From Azohydromonas lata NBRC 102462 (lineage in GTDB: Bacteria; Pseudomonadota; Gammaproteobacteria; Burkholderiales; Burkholderiaceae_C): 64,000 nt of DNA. The stretch covers positions 1 to 64,000 of the forward strand of contig NZ_BCTC01000028.1 of assembly GCF_001571085.1 (NCBI RefSeq). Direction: 5' to 3'. This document shows, in pieces, positions 8,702 to 20,493 of this stretch (position 1 is its first letter; each line of letters starts with the position of its first letter). The position numbers and the translations under genes are program-made. Below the pieces are notes generated by a model. It was not told the origin of the DNA. It searched no databases and saw only the letters and a program-made list of their open reading frames with translations.

Positions 8702-10810
8702 ATGACGCCCCGCCTTCGCTCCCACGCCAGGCCCGCGACCCAGCGCGGCATGGTCACGGTCGTGGCCATGCTCTTCCTCGTCGCCACCGTGGTGTTCGGC
8801 CTGACGCAGATGCTCAACATGAGCAGCGGCAACGTGGCCGAGAGCCAGCGCCAGGCCGACCGCACGGCCGCCTTCTTCCTGGCCGAAAGCGGCCTGGAAA
8901 AGGCCCAGGCCAGCCTGGCCGCGGCGCTGGTGGGCAGCTACACCAACAACTCCTGCACCGGCATCGCCAGCACCTACACGCTGGGCCGCGGCACGGTGGG
9001 CCTGAGCGCCGTCTCCTCGCCCGCCAACTGCGACAACAGCGGCGCCACGCCCTGCGGCGCCTGCACCGTGACCTCGGTGGGCCGGGTGGGCAACACCCAA
9101 AGCACGCTGACGCAGGACATGAACCTCACCGTGCGCAACGGCGTCTACTGCAACGGCGCCACCACCGACTGCGCCAACTCGCCCACGCTCAACTGGCAGC
9201 TGCAGCTCCAGAACACGGCCGCCGTCACCGGCATCGGCCTCTTCGCGCTCACCTACGACGAGCAGGGCAACAACCAGGCGAGCTGCGCCGCCGCCTCCAA
9301 CTGCCGGCTGCAGATGAGCGTGAGCTCGCCGGCCGCGGGCAACAACAGCGTGGGCCTGATGGGCAACGCGGTGCTCATCCCGGCCGGCAGCACCTACCCC
9401 ATCTACCAGACCATGACCAAGGGCCGCAACAACCTCGCGGAGGTGGGCGGCTTCTTCCTGGGCACCAGCGCGCCCACGCTCACCGGCCCCACCACGGCCG
9501 CCGGCGCGGCCAGCTACTGGAACACCCGCAACAACGACGCCACCTCCAAGACCGTGGGCTCCAACGGCAGCAGCACCGGCGGCACCAACGACGGCACGGC
9601 CACCAGTGGCGGCACGTGCGCCGCGCCCGGCACCACCACGCAGAGCTGCACCAGCTGGTGCCAGGGCGGCGACACGCTGGTCTTCTCCTTCTCCGCCAAC
9701 GTCACGCAGCTCAGCGATGAGCTCAGCGGCGTGACCTTTGGCACCAACGCCGGCACGGGCCAGAACGTGGCCATGACGCGCATCGCCAAGTACCCGAGCC
9801 CGCAGGTCACCGGCGCGCCGGCCAACGTGAACGCGGAAATCTGGTACGCGCGCAACCCCAACTTCACCGGTACCTCGCCGCTGGCCGTCAACGCCTCCTC
9901 CTACAAGGGCCGCGGCAGCGGCGCCGTGGGCGCGCGCTGGGTGAGCAACAACGCCGACACCACCAGCATCAGCAGCGGCACGCTCACCGTGGGCGCCAGC
10001 TTCACGGGCAACCCCGGCCAGGTCATCAGCGTGGGCGACACGGTGTCGTGGTCCGGCGGCAACGGCAACCCGAGCTGCCCCACCAACACCAGCTGCGGCA
10101 CCGTCACGGCCCAGGTGACGCCGCTGCTGGCCAATGAACAGTTGGGCGGCCGCGGCCGCTACCAGCTCAGCGGCGCGCTCAACGTGCCCTCGGCCAACAA
10201 CCGCACCTGGACGGTGAGCTCCACCGTGCTGCGCGTCTCGGCCTGCACCGTCTGCCACTTCGCGGCGGGCGACGCGCTCTCCGGCCTGGTTTCGGGGCGC
10301 AGCATCAGCAGCCAGGCCACACCGAACAACGGCTACGGCGCCACCGAGGCCACGGGCGGCGTGGGCCGCTACGCCATCAGCGGCGCGGCCACCTACGTGG
10401 CGCCCGGCACCAACCTCTACGCCGGCACGCCGGGCAGCACGCTGTACCTGCCCGCCACGTCCAGCCAGCCCACGGTCACGTCGCCGCAGATGCTCATCGC
10501 GCTCAAGTCCGGCACCGGCGCGATCACGCCCGGCACGCGGGTGACGGCGGTGAGCGCGGCCAACGCCGCCACCACCGCCTTCACCGTGAGCACCACGCCC
10601 ACCACGCCGCTGGACGGCGCCACGCTGTGCGCGGGCACCTGCGCCTTCTTCGTCCCCAACACCGACACCACCTTCGCCCTGGGCGGCGTCACCGCCAACT
10701 TCAACGGCTGGGCCGGCGGCTTCACCTGCCTCAAGGGCGTGGACCTCACGCCCCAGCCCGTGACCAGCTCCACCACCAGCACCGCGCGCTGGACCGAGGC
10801 CGTGCAGTGA
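8702..10810 (+). CDS. Large PilX-like pilus protein (MshP/MshQ position)
   Basis: A 702-residue protein whose N-terminus resembles PilX/MshP: RG followed by MVTVVAMLFLVATVVFG, then the helix ESQRQADRTAAFFLAESGLEKAQ. The remaining ~600 residues are Ser/Thr/Gly/Asn-rich and low in charge, with about two dozen cysteines, many in close pairs such as CGAC and CTVC. No catalytic motif is recognisable. The position after the minor pilins matches mshP and mshQ of other clusters, so it may be a fused or enlarged tip protein or adhesin, which is an inference. MshP is normally much shorter. Confidence 0.6.
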   Translation: MTPRLRSHARPATQRGMVTVVAMLFLVATVVFGLTQMLNMSSGNVAESQRQADRTAAFFLAESGLEKAQASLAAALVGSYTNNSCTGIASTYTLGRGTVGLSAVSSPANCDNSGATPCGACTVTSVGRVGNTQSTLTQDMNLTVRNGVYCNGATTDCANSPTLNWQLQLQNTAAVTGIGLFALTYDEQGNNQASCAAASNCRLQMSVSSPAAGNNSVGLMGNAVLIPAGSTYPIYQTMTKGRNNLAEVGGFFLGTSAPTLTGPTTAAGAASYWNTRNNDATSKTVGSNGSSTGGTNDGTATSGGTCAAPGTTTQSCTSWCQGGDTLVFSFSANVTQLSDELSGVTFGTNAGTGQNVAMTRIAKYPSPQVTGAPANVNAEIWYARNPNFTGTSPLAVNASSYKGRGSGAVGARWVSNNADTTSISSGTLTVGASFTGNPGQVISVGDTVSWSGGNGNPSCPTNTSCGTVTAQVTPLLANEQLGGRGRYQLSGALNVPSANNRTWTVSSTVLRVSACTVCHFAAGDALSGLVSGRSISSQATPNNGYGATEATGGVGRYAISGAATYVAPGTNLYAGTPGSTLYLPATSSQPTVTSPQMLIALKSGTGAITPGTRVTAVSAANAATTAFTVSTTPTTPLDGATLCAGTCAFFVPNTDTTFALGGVTANFNGWAGGFTCLKGVDLTPQPVTSSTTSTARWTEAVQ

Positions 10811-10882
10811 GGCCATGACGTGAAAACGCCCGCCGTCCGGCCCATCTCCGCAACCACCCCCCCCCACAGCAAAGAGGCTCAC

Positions 10883-12586
10883 ATGCAAGCCACCACCAAA
10901 CCCCTGACCCTGGGCACCGTGCTGATCGAGCAGGGCCTGCTGCGCCCCGACCAGCTCGCCCAGGCCCTGGCCGAGCAAAGGAACAGCGGCCAACTGCTGG
11001 GCAAGGTGCTCGTGGCGCTGGACATGGCCAGCGAGGAGCAGGTGGGCCAGGCCATCGCGCGGCAGCTGGGCCTGCCCTTCGTGGACCTGCGCCGCTTCGA
11101 CGTGCTGCCGGACGTGGTGCGCCAGCTCAGCGAGCAGCACGCGCGCCGCTTCGGCGCCGTGGTGCTGGAGCAGCGCGGGGACGACGCCTGCCTGGTCGGC
11201 GTGGTGGACCCCACCGACCTGCGCGCGCAGGACGCGCTGGCCCAGCTGCTGCGGCGCCATGTGGAGCTGGCCGTGATCACGCACGAGCAGCTGCTGGCCA
11301 CCATTGACCGCATCTACCGCAAGACCGAGCAGATCGGCGCCTTCGCCCGCGAGGTGGAGCGAGAGATCGACGACCAGGACCGGGTCATCGACCTGACCTC
11401 CATGGGCGGCACGCTCAGCGACGACGAGGCCCCCATCGTCAAGCTGCTGCAGACCATCTTCGACGACGCCGCGCGCGTGAACGCCTCGGACATCCACTTC
11501 GAGCCCCAGGAGCACGCGCTGCTGGTGCGCTTTCGCATAGACGGCGTGCTGCACGTGCAGGTGCAGGCCGACCCGCGCATCACGCCGGCGCTCATCGTGC
11601 GCCTGAAGCTCATGGCGCAGCTGGACATCGCCGAGCGGCGGCTGCCGCAGGACGGGCGCATCACGGTGAAGTCGGCCGACTCGCGCTTCGACATCCGCAT
11701 GTCCACCATGCCCACGCAGTACGGCGAGTCGGTGGTGCTGCGGCTGCTGCGCCAGGGCGGCACGCGCCGGCGCATCGAGGACCTGATGCCGCCCTGGGCC
11801 GCCGAGCGCATGGACCGCGCCATCCGCGCGCCGCACGGCATCGTGCTGGTCACGGGCCCCACGGGCAGCGGCAAGACCACCACGCTGTACGCCGCGCTGG
11901 AAACGCTCAACGACCCCGGCGTGAAGATACTCACCGCGGAGGACCCGGTGGAGTACCGCATGGCGGGCATCAACCAGGTGCAGATCAACGACAAGATCGA
12001 GCTGACCTTCGCCCGCGTGCTGCGCTCGCTGCTGCGCCAGGACCCGGACGTGCTGCTGGTGGGCGAGATACGCGACAACGAGACCGCCGATATCGCCGTG
12101 CGCGCGGCCATGACGGGCCACATGGTGCTCTCCACCCTGCACACCAACGACGCGCCGGGCACGCCGGCGCGGCTGCTGGACATGGGCGTGCCCGGCTACA
12201 TGATCGCCTCCACGCTGCGCGCGGTGGTGGCGCAGCGGCTGCTGCGCGTGTCCTGTGCCTACTGCGCCGAGCCCTATGAGCCCACGCCCAACGAGCGCGC
12301 CTGGGTGGCCCACCACGCCAGCGCCCACGAGCTGTCGCTGGCCAGCTTCCGCAAGGGCCGGGGCTGCTCGCGCTGCAATGGGCTGGGCTTCAGCGGCCGC
12401 CGCGGCGTGCACGAGGTGCTGGAGATCAGCCTGCCGCTGACCGAGGCGCTGCAGCGGGCCGACGTGCAGAGCGTGGAACGCCTGGCGCGCGAGCAGATCG
12501 CCGGCCGCACCCTGGCCCACGGCGCCGTGGCCATGGCGCTGGAGGGCCGCACCACCGTGGCCGAGGCCATGACCATCGCCCACTGA
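10883..12586 (+). CDS. mshE: MSHA pilus assembly ATPase MshE
   Basis: A 567-residue GspE/PilB-type hexameric ATPase that powers pilus extension. An N-terminal GspE_N domain (TLGTVLIEQGLLRPDQLAQA) precedes the motor domain with Walker A GPTGSGKTTT, the Asp box AEDPVEYR, Walker B LLVGEIRD and the His box STLHTND. Two Cys pairs, CAYC and CSRC, form the usual zinc site near the C-terminus. I chose the ATG at 10883, preceded by AAGAGG, rather than the in-frame GTG at 10820. MshG follows directly. Confidence 0.92.
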   Translation: MQATTKPLTLGTVLIEQGLLRPDQLAQALAEQRNSGQLLGKVLVALDMASEEQVGQAIARQLGLPFVDLRRFDVLPDVVRQLSEQHARRFGAVVLEQRGDDACLVGVVDPTDLRAQDALAQLLRRHVELAVITHEQLLATIDRIYRKTEQIGAFAREVEREIDDQDRVIDLTSMGGTLSDDEAPIVKLLQTIFDDAARVNASDIHFEPQEHALLVRFRIDGVLHVQVQADPRITPALIVRLKLMAQLDIAERRLPQDGRITVKSADSRFDIRMSTMPTQYGESVVLRLLRQGGTRRRIEDLMPPWAAERMDRAIRAPHGIVLVTGPTGSGKTTTLYAALETLNDPGVKILTAEDPVEYRMAGINQVQINDKIELTFARVLRSLLRQDPDVLLVGEIRDNETADIAVRAAMTGHMVLSTLHTNDAPGTPARLLDMGVPGYMIASTLRAVVAQRLLRVSCAYCAEPYEPTPNERAWVAHHASAHELSLASFRKGRGCSRCNGLGFSGRRGVHEVLEISLPLTEALQRADVQSVERLAREQIAGRTLAHGAVAMALEGRTTVAEAMTIAH

Positions 12587-12628
12587 CCGTCGCGCACCCG
12601 GCGGCGCCCTCACACCGGAGCACTCCAC

Positions 12629-13864
12629 ATGCAGACCTACCTCTACGAAGGCCGCAACAAGCTCGGCGAGCGCATGAAGGGCCGCATCGAGTCCACCACC
12701 CCGCAGGCCGTGGCCCGCTGGATGCTGGACAGCGAGATCTCGCCCGTGCGCATACGCCCAATGCCCAAGCCGGTGGAATCGCCCCCCTGGCTGGCCGAGA
12801 TCACGGGCGAGAACAAGGTGCCCATCCTGGAGCTGCAGATGCTCACGCGGCAGCTGGCCAACATGGTGCGCGCGGGCATGCCGCTGCTGCTGGCCATAGA
12901 AGGCATTCAAAAGACCACCGGCCACAAGGCGCTGGCCAAGGCTTTGACTGCAGTGCGCAACGACCTGGACCGCGGCCTGGAGCTGAGCGCGGCCTTCTCG
13001 CGCCACCCGCACATCTTCGACGACTTCTACGTGAACATGGTGCGCGTGGGCGAGCAGTCCGGCCGCCTGGACGACTGCTTCCAGGCCCTGTACCGGCAGA
13101 TCGAGTTCGACCGCGACATCCGCAAGAAAGTGAAGTCCGCCGTGCGCTACCCGAGCTTCGTGCTGGGCGCCGTGGCCATAGGCCTGGCGGTGCTGATGCT
13201 GTTCGTGATCCCGGTGTTCGCCTCCACCTACAAGAGCCTCAAGGCCGAGCTGCCGCCGGTGACGCAGGTGCTCATCGCCATCTCCAACTTCAGCCGCGAG
13301 TACTGGTGGGTGCTGCTGGCCGGCGGCGGCGGCGGGGTGGCGCTGCTGCGGCGCTGGCTGGCCACGGAGCGCGGGCGCTACCGCTGGGACAAGCTCAAGA
13401 CCAAGCTGCCGGTGGTGGGCAGCATCATCTCCAAGTCCAGCGTGGCGCGCTTTTGCCGCAACTTCGCCATGGCCAGCCGCAACGGCGTGCCGCTGGTGGC
13501 GGCGCTGGAGCTGGCCGCGCGCGTGGTGGGCAATGCGTTCTACGAGCGGCGCATCCTGCAGATGCGCCGCGGCGTGGAGCGCGGCGAGGGTTTCACCCGC
13601 GTGGCCACCGGGGCGGGCATCTTCAGCTCCATGGAGCTGCAGATGATCAGCGTGGGCGAGGCCACCGGCGACGTGGAGGAGATGCTGGAGCAGATCGCCC
13701 AGATCCACACCGAGGACGTGAACTACGAGGTCAGCAAGCTCAGCGAATCGGTGGAGCCCATCCTGTTGGGCGTCATGGGCCTGCTGGTGGGCATGCTGCT
13801 GCTGGGCGTGTTCTCGCCGCTGTGGAACCTGGGCCAGGCCGCCCTGCACCCGGCCGGGCACTGA
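12629..13864 (+). CDS. mshG: MSHA pilus inner-membrane platform protein MshG
   Basis: A 411-residue member of the GspF/PilC family with two repeated T2SSF domains (about residues 68-190 and 270-395). The membrane helices are FVLGAVAIGLAVLMLFVIPVF, a Trp-rich second segment (YWWVLLAGGG) and a C-terminal helix GVMGLLVGMLLLGVF. It forms the membrane platform on which the MshE ATPase acts. It is the last msh gene of this operon and ends 25 bp from the convergent cyanase gene. Confidence 0.92.
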   Translation: MQTYLYEGRNKLGERMKGRIESTTPQAVARWMLDSEISPVRIRPMPKPVESPPWLAEITGENKVPILELQMLTRQLANMVRAGMPLLLAIEGIQKTTGHKALAKALTAVRNDLDRGLELSAAFSRHPHIFDDFYVNMVRVGEQSGRLDDCFQALYRQIEFDRDIRKKVKSAVRYPSFVLGAVAIGLAVLMLFVIPVFASTYKSLKAELPPVTQVLIAISNFSREYWWVLLAGGGGGVALLRRWLATERGRYRWDKLKTKLPVVGSIISKSSVARFCRNFAMASRNGVPLVAALELAARVVGNAFYERRILQMRRGVERGEGFTRVATGAGIFSSMELQMISVGEATGDVEEMLEQIAQIHTEDVNYEVSKLSESVEPILLGVMGLLVGMLLLGVFSPLWNLGQAALHPAGH

Positions 13865-13889
13865 GCGGTTGCGGGGGCAATCAGCCGGG

Positions 13890-14333
13890 TCAGTAGGTCT
13901 TGTAGGGCAGGAACTTGCCCGACATCGTGATGCTCACCCGGTCGCCTGCCGGGTGGGGGTCGCGCTGCAGGTCCATCCTGAAGTCGATGGCGCTCATGAT
14001 GCCGTCGCCGAACTCCTCGTGGATCAGCTCCTTGAAGGTCGTCCCGTACACGCTCACCAGCTCGTAGAAGCGGTAGATCAGCGGGTCGGTGGGCACGCTG
14101 GTGGGCAGCGAGCCCTTGTAGGGGACGACCATCAGCCACTTCTTCTCCTCGTCGGTGAGGCCGAAGAGGTCGGCCACCACGGCGGCCTGCTCGGCATTGA
14201 GCGTCATCTGGCCCAGGCAGGCGGCCGTGACCCATTCCTTGCTCAGGCCGACCTGGTCGGCCACGTCGGACCACTTCAGGCCCTTGGACACCTTGGCGGC
14301 GATGATCTTTTCGGTGACGTCCAGGCGGCTCAT
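13890..14333 (-). CDS. cynS: Cyanate hydratase (cyanase)
   Basis: A 147-residue enzyme that converts cyanate and bicarbonate to ammonia and CO2. Residues 1-80 form the helical HTH-like domain (SKGLKWSDVADQVGLSKEWV). The C-terminal dimer domain contains the catalytic triad at Arg88, Glu91 and Ser114, which correspond to Arg96, Glu99 and Ser122 of the E. coli enzyme with a constant offset of 8. The C-terminus GKFLPYKTY is also characteristic. No cynT carbonic anhydrase or cynR regulator is adjacent. It may be cotranscribed with the two upstream minus-strand genes. Confidence 0.96.
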   Translation of the reverse strand: MSRLDVTEKIIAAKVSKGLKWSDVADQVGLSKEWVTAACLGQMTLNAEQAAVVADLFGLTDEEKKWLMVVPYKGSLPTSVPTDPLIYRFYELVSVYGTTFKELIHEEFGDGIMSAIDFRMDLQRDPHPAGDRVSITMSGKFLPYKTY

Positions 14334-14533
14334 GTTGTCGTGTCTCCTTGCGGCATTGGCGGGTGGGCACCCGCGCGGCGGCGGCACGGCAGGCACCGCC
14401 GCAGTGCACGGCGGCCGGCCCCGCCACCCCGGCGCGGGTGGAAAAGGTGCGCCGGCATCAAGAGGCTGCCGGCGCGGGGCGCCAGTCCGCAAGGGCCGTG
14501 CCACGCGCAGCCGCGCGGTGCGGCCCGCGCCGC

Positions 14534-15403
14534 TCAGTATTCGCCCTTGAGCAGCCCGTCTATGGCGTGCGCCTGCTCTATGGGCTGCAGCTCGTCCACC
14601 ACGCGGCCACCCAGGTGGCGGCGCACCTCGGCCGGCAGCGACGCGAAGTAGGCGGGCGTGAGCTGTATGTCGTGGCGCTCGCCGTTGCGGGCGTCCGGCG
14701 CGTCCACGCCCACCACCAGCACGGGGCGCGACGACTGCGAGCGGTTGGCCGTGCCGCGGTGGACGGTGAGCGCCGAGCGCGCGGAGATGTCGCCCATCCT
14801 GGGCATGCGCACCTGGCGCAGCGCCTCGTAGCGCGGGTAAAGCTCGCGCGGCGGGAACATGCCGGCCTCGCGGCGGCCGCCGGCCTCGGCGTCCAGGCCG
14901 AACTCGTCCCACTGCGTGCCGGGAGCGATCTCGAAGGGGCCCATCTCCGCCGTGGTGTCCACGGCCGTGAGGTTGAAGGCCAGCGAGCTCAGGCGGCGGC
15001 CCATGGCCGTTTCCGGCGGCATGGGGAAGTCGCGGTGCCAGGGCTGGTCCTGCGCGCCGGGGCCAGGCACATCGAAGCCGATCTCTATCACCTTGTAGTC
15101 CGGCCCAAGCACGGCGCGGCACACGGCGACGAACCAGGGGTGGGTGACGATGTCGATGAAGCCGCGCAGGCGCTCGGGGTGGACCTCGACGTAGTAGCGC
15201 TCGGGGCCGCGCGGCAGCGCGCCGCGGGGGCGGGCGCGGGCTTCGGCGAAGAGGGTGTCGATGTCCTCGCGCAGCCGCTCGACCCAGGCGCGCTCGAAGG
15301 CGCCGCGCAGGGCGATGATGCCGTCGCCGTAGAGGCCGCCCATGATGGCGGCGGTGTCGTAAGGAGCCTGCGGCGCGGGGCCGCCGGGGGCTGGGGTGTT
15401 CAT
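14534..15403 (-). CDS. Phytanoyl-CoA dioxygenase family protein
   Basis: A 289-residue protein of the PhyH superfamily of Fe(II)/2-oxoglutarate oxygenases. The metal-binding HxD motif is visible in QPWHRDFPMP and the distal His in LTVHRGTANRS, the latter followed by an Arg suited to binding 2-oxoglutarate. The substrate cannot be told from sequence. It lies 75 bp downstream of the fused oxoprolinase gene and 200 bp upstream of cynS on the same strand, so a shared catabolic role is possible but unproven. Confidence 0.85.
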   Translation of the reverse strand: MNTPAPGGPAPQAPYDTAAIMGGLYGDGIIALRGAFERAWVERLREDIDTLFAEARARPRGALPRGPERYYVEVHPERLRGFIDIVTHPWFVAVCRAVLGPDYKVIEIGFDVPGPGAQDQPWHRDFPMPPETAMGRRLSSLAFNLTAVDTTAEMGPFEIAPGTQWDEFGLDAEAGGRREAGMFPPRELYPRYEALRQVRMPRMGDISARSALTVHRGTANRSQSSRPVLVVGVDAPDARNGERHDIQLTPAYFASLPAEVRRHLGGRVVDELQPIEQAHAIDGLLKGEY

Positions 15404-15478
15404 GCGCTGTGTCTCCCGCAGGCTGCCAAGTCAGCCCAGGAGACGGGGCAGGCAGCGCGCCCGCCCCGGCTTCAACGC

Positions 15479-19111
<3,633 letters not shown>

Positions 19112-19310
19112 GGCTTGGCTTCCTCGTCGTCCTTCGTCCGTGCATCCGTGCGCCGGGGGGCGCGGGTTCAGCATAGCCGCAATCCCCTGCCCCCCGAGGC
19201 AGGCGGTGCCGGTCCGTGGTGGCGGGCCGGCTCAGCAGAATTCCCGTTGACGACGCCCACCGCAGCGGCCGCCGCCCGGTGCGGCCGCGCAAGCTTTCGA
19301 AGGAGCCCCC

Positions 19311-20273
19311 ATGTTGAAACCCCTGCTGGCCGCCCTGGCCCTGGGTGCCGCGGCGCTGGCCGCATCGGCACAAACCGTTTGGGAAGCCGCCACGCCCTTC
19401 CCCGAAAAGGACTTCCAGGCCGAGAACCTGGCCCAGTTTGCCAAGGACGTTGAGAGCGCATCCGGCGGCAAGCTCAAGATCAGCATCAAGCGCGACGCCG
19501 CGCTCAAGCCCGCCGACGCCAAGCGCGCGGTGCAGAACGGCCCGCTGGCGCTGGCCGACCTCCGGCTGGCCGACGTGCAGTCCGAATGGGCCACCTTCGG
19601 CGTGGACAGCGTGCCCCTGCTGGCCAGCGGCTACACGGCCGCGCGCAAGCTCTACCAGGCGCAGCGCGTGCCCATCGGCAAGAAGCTCGCGGGCCAGGGG
19701 CTGGTGATGCTGTATTCCGTGCCCTCGCCGCCGCCGGGCCTGTTCGTGAAGAAGCCCGTGAGCAAGCTGCTGGAGCTGCGCGAGCTCAAGTGGGCCGCCT
19801 ACAGCCCCGCCACCGAGCGCATGGCCAAGCTGGTGGGCGCCAAGCCCGTGGCCCTGGCCGCGGACCACGTGGCGCAGGCCGTGGCGCAGGGCCAGGTGGA
19901 CGCGGCGCTGGTGGCGGCCGACGGCTTCAACGCCGACGCCTTCGAGCCCATGCACGCGTTCGTGGACCTGCAGGCCTGGCTGCCGCGCAACGGGCTGTTG
20001 ATGAACCTCAAGGCCTTCGAGGCGCTGGACAAGGACACGCGCGCCGCCGTCGTGAAGGCCGCCATCGCCGCCGAAAAGCGCGGCTGGAAGGAGTCCGAGA
20101 CACGCCACACCCGCTTCCTGGGCCTGATCAAGGACATGGGCATGGACGTGGTCACGCCGTCCGAGCCGCTGCGCACCGGGCTGCAGAAGACCGTGGGCGA
20201 GCCCATGCTCGACGAGTGGCTGCAGCGCACCGGCCCCGAGGGCAAGCAGCTCATTGACGACTACCGCCGCTGA
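19311..20273 (+). CDS. TRAP transporter solute-binding protein (DctP family), orphan
   Basis: A 320-residue periplasmic binding protein with an N-terminal signal peptide cleaved near ASAQT and the DctP fold. Typical segments are ENLAQFAKDVESASGGKLKI, a central PPPGLFVKKPV, and DEWLQRTGPEGKQLIDDYR at the end. A good AAGGAG ribosome site precedes the ATG. No DctQ or DctM membrane subunits are encoded nearby, so it must pair with a transporter elsewhere. Its divergent neighbour is the oxoprolinase, which suggests that an oxoproline-like solute may be the ligand (inference). Confidence 0.87.
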   Translation: MLKPLLAALALGAAALAASAQTVWEAATPFPEKDFQAENLAQFAKDVESASGGKLKISIKRDAALKPADAKRAVQNGPLALADLRLADVQSEWATFGVDSVPLLASGYTAARKLYQAQRVPIGKKLAGQGLVMLYSVPSPPPGLFVKKPVSKLLELRELKWAAYSPATERMAKLVGAKPVALAADHVAQAVAQGQVDAALVAADGFNADAFEPMHAFVDLQAWLPRNGLLMNLKAFEALDKDTRAAVVKAAIAAEKRGWKESETRHTRFLGLIKDMGMDVVTPSEPLRTGLQKTVGEPMLDEWLQRTGPEGKQLIDDYRR

Positions 20274-20320
20274 GGCGCGCCGGGCGCCGGGGGTTTCCCC
20301 TGGCGTGAAAAATTCACACG

Positions 20321-20355
20321 CAACGCGCGCGCGGGCAGCTACACCGCGCGCGTTG
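20321..20355. terminator. Strong GC hairpin downstream of the TRAP binding protein
   Basis: An exact 11-bp inverted repeat, CAACGCGCGCG (20321-20331) and CGCGCGCGTTG (20345-20355), with a 13-nt loop. It lies 48 bp after the stop of the binding-protein gene. There is no T-run, so factor-dependent termination or mRNA 3' end protection is more likely than classical termination. Confidence 0.45.
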
Positions 20356-20493
20356 CCTACAGTCCGGCCGTTTTCGAACGATCACCTCGTTCAGCCAATT
20401 CGTTCAGCAGAAACAGGCGCTGGTTCCGGACTCCTCGAATGCAGGCGGATGCACTCCTCGATCAGCCCTGCCCGTGGATTTTGAGGATCAAGC

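Noticed and set aside
8621-13861. A 1746-codon open frame on the minus strand
   Set aside because: It lies antisense to five clear msh genes, is rich in His, Arg, Gly and Ala, and results from the strong GC bias at third codon positions.
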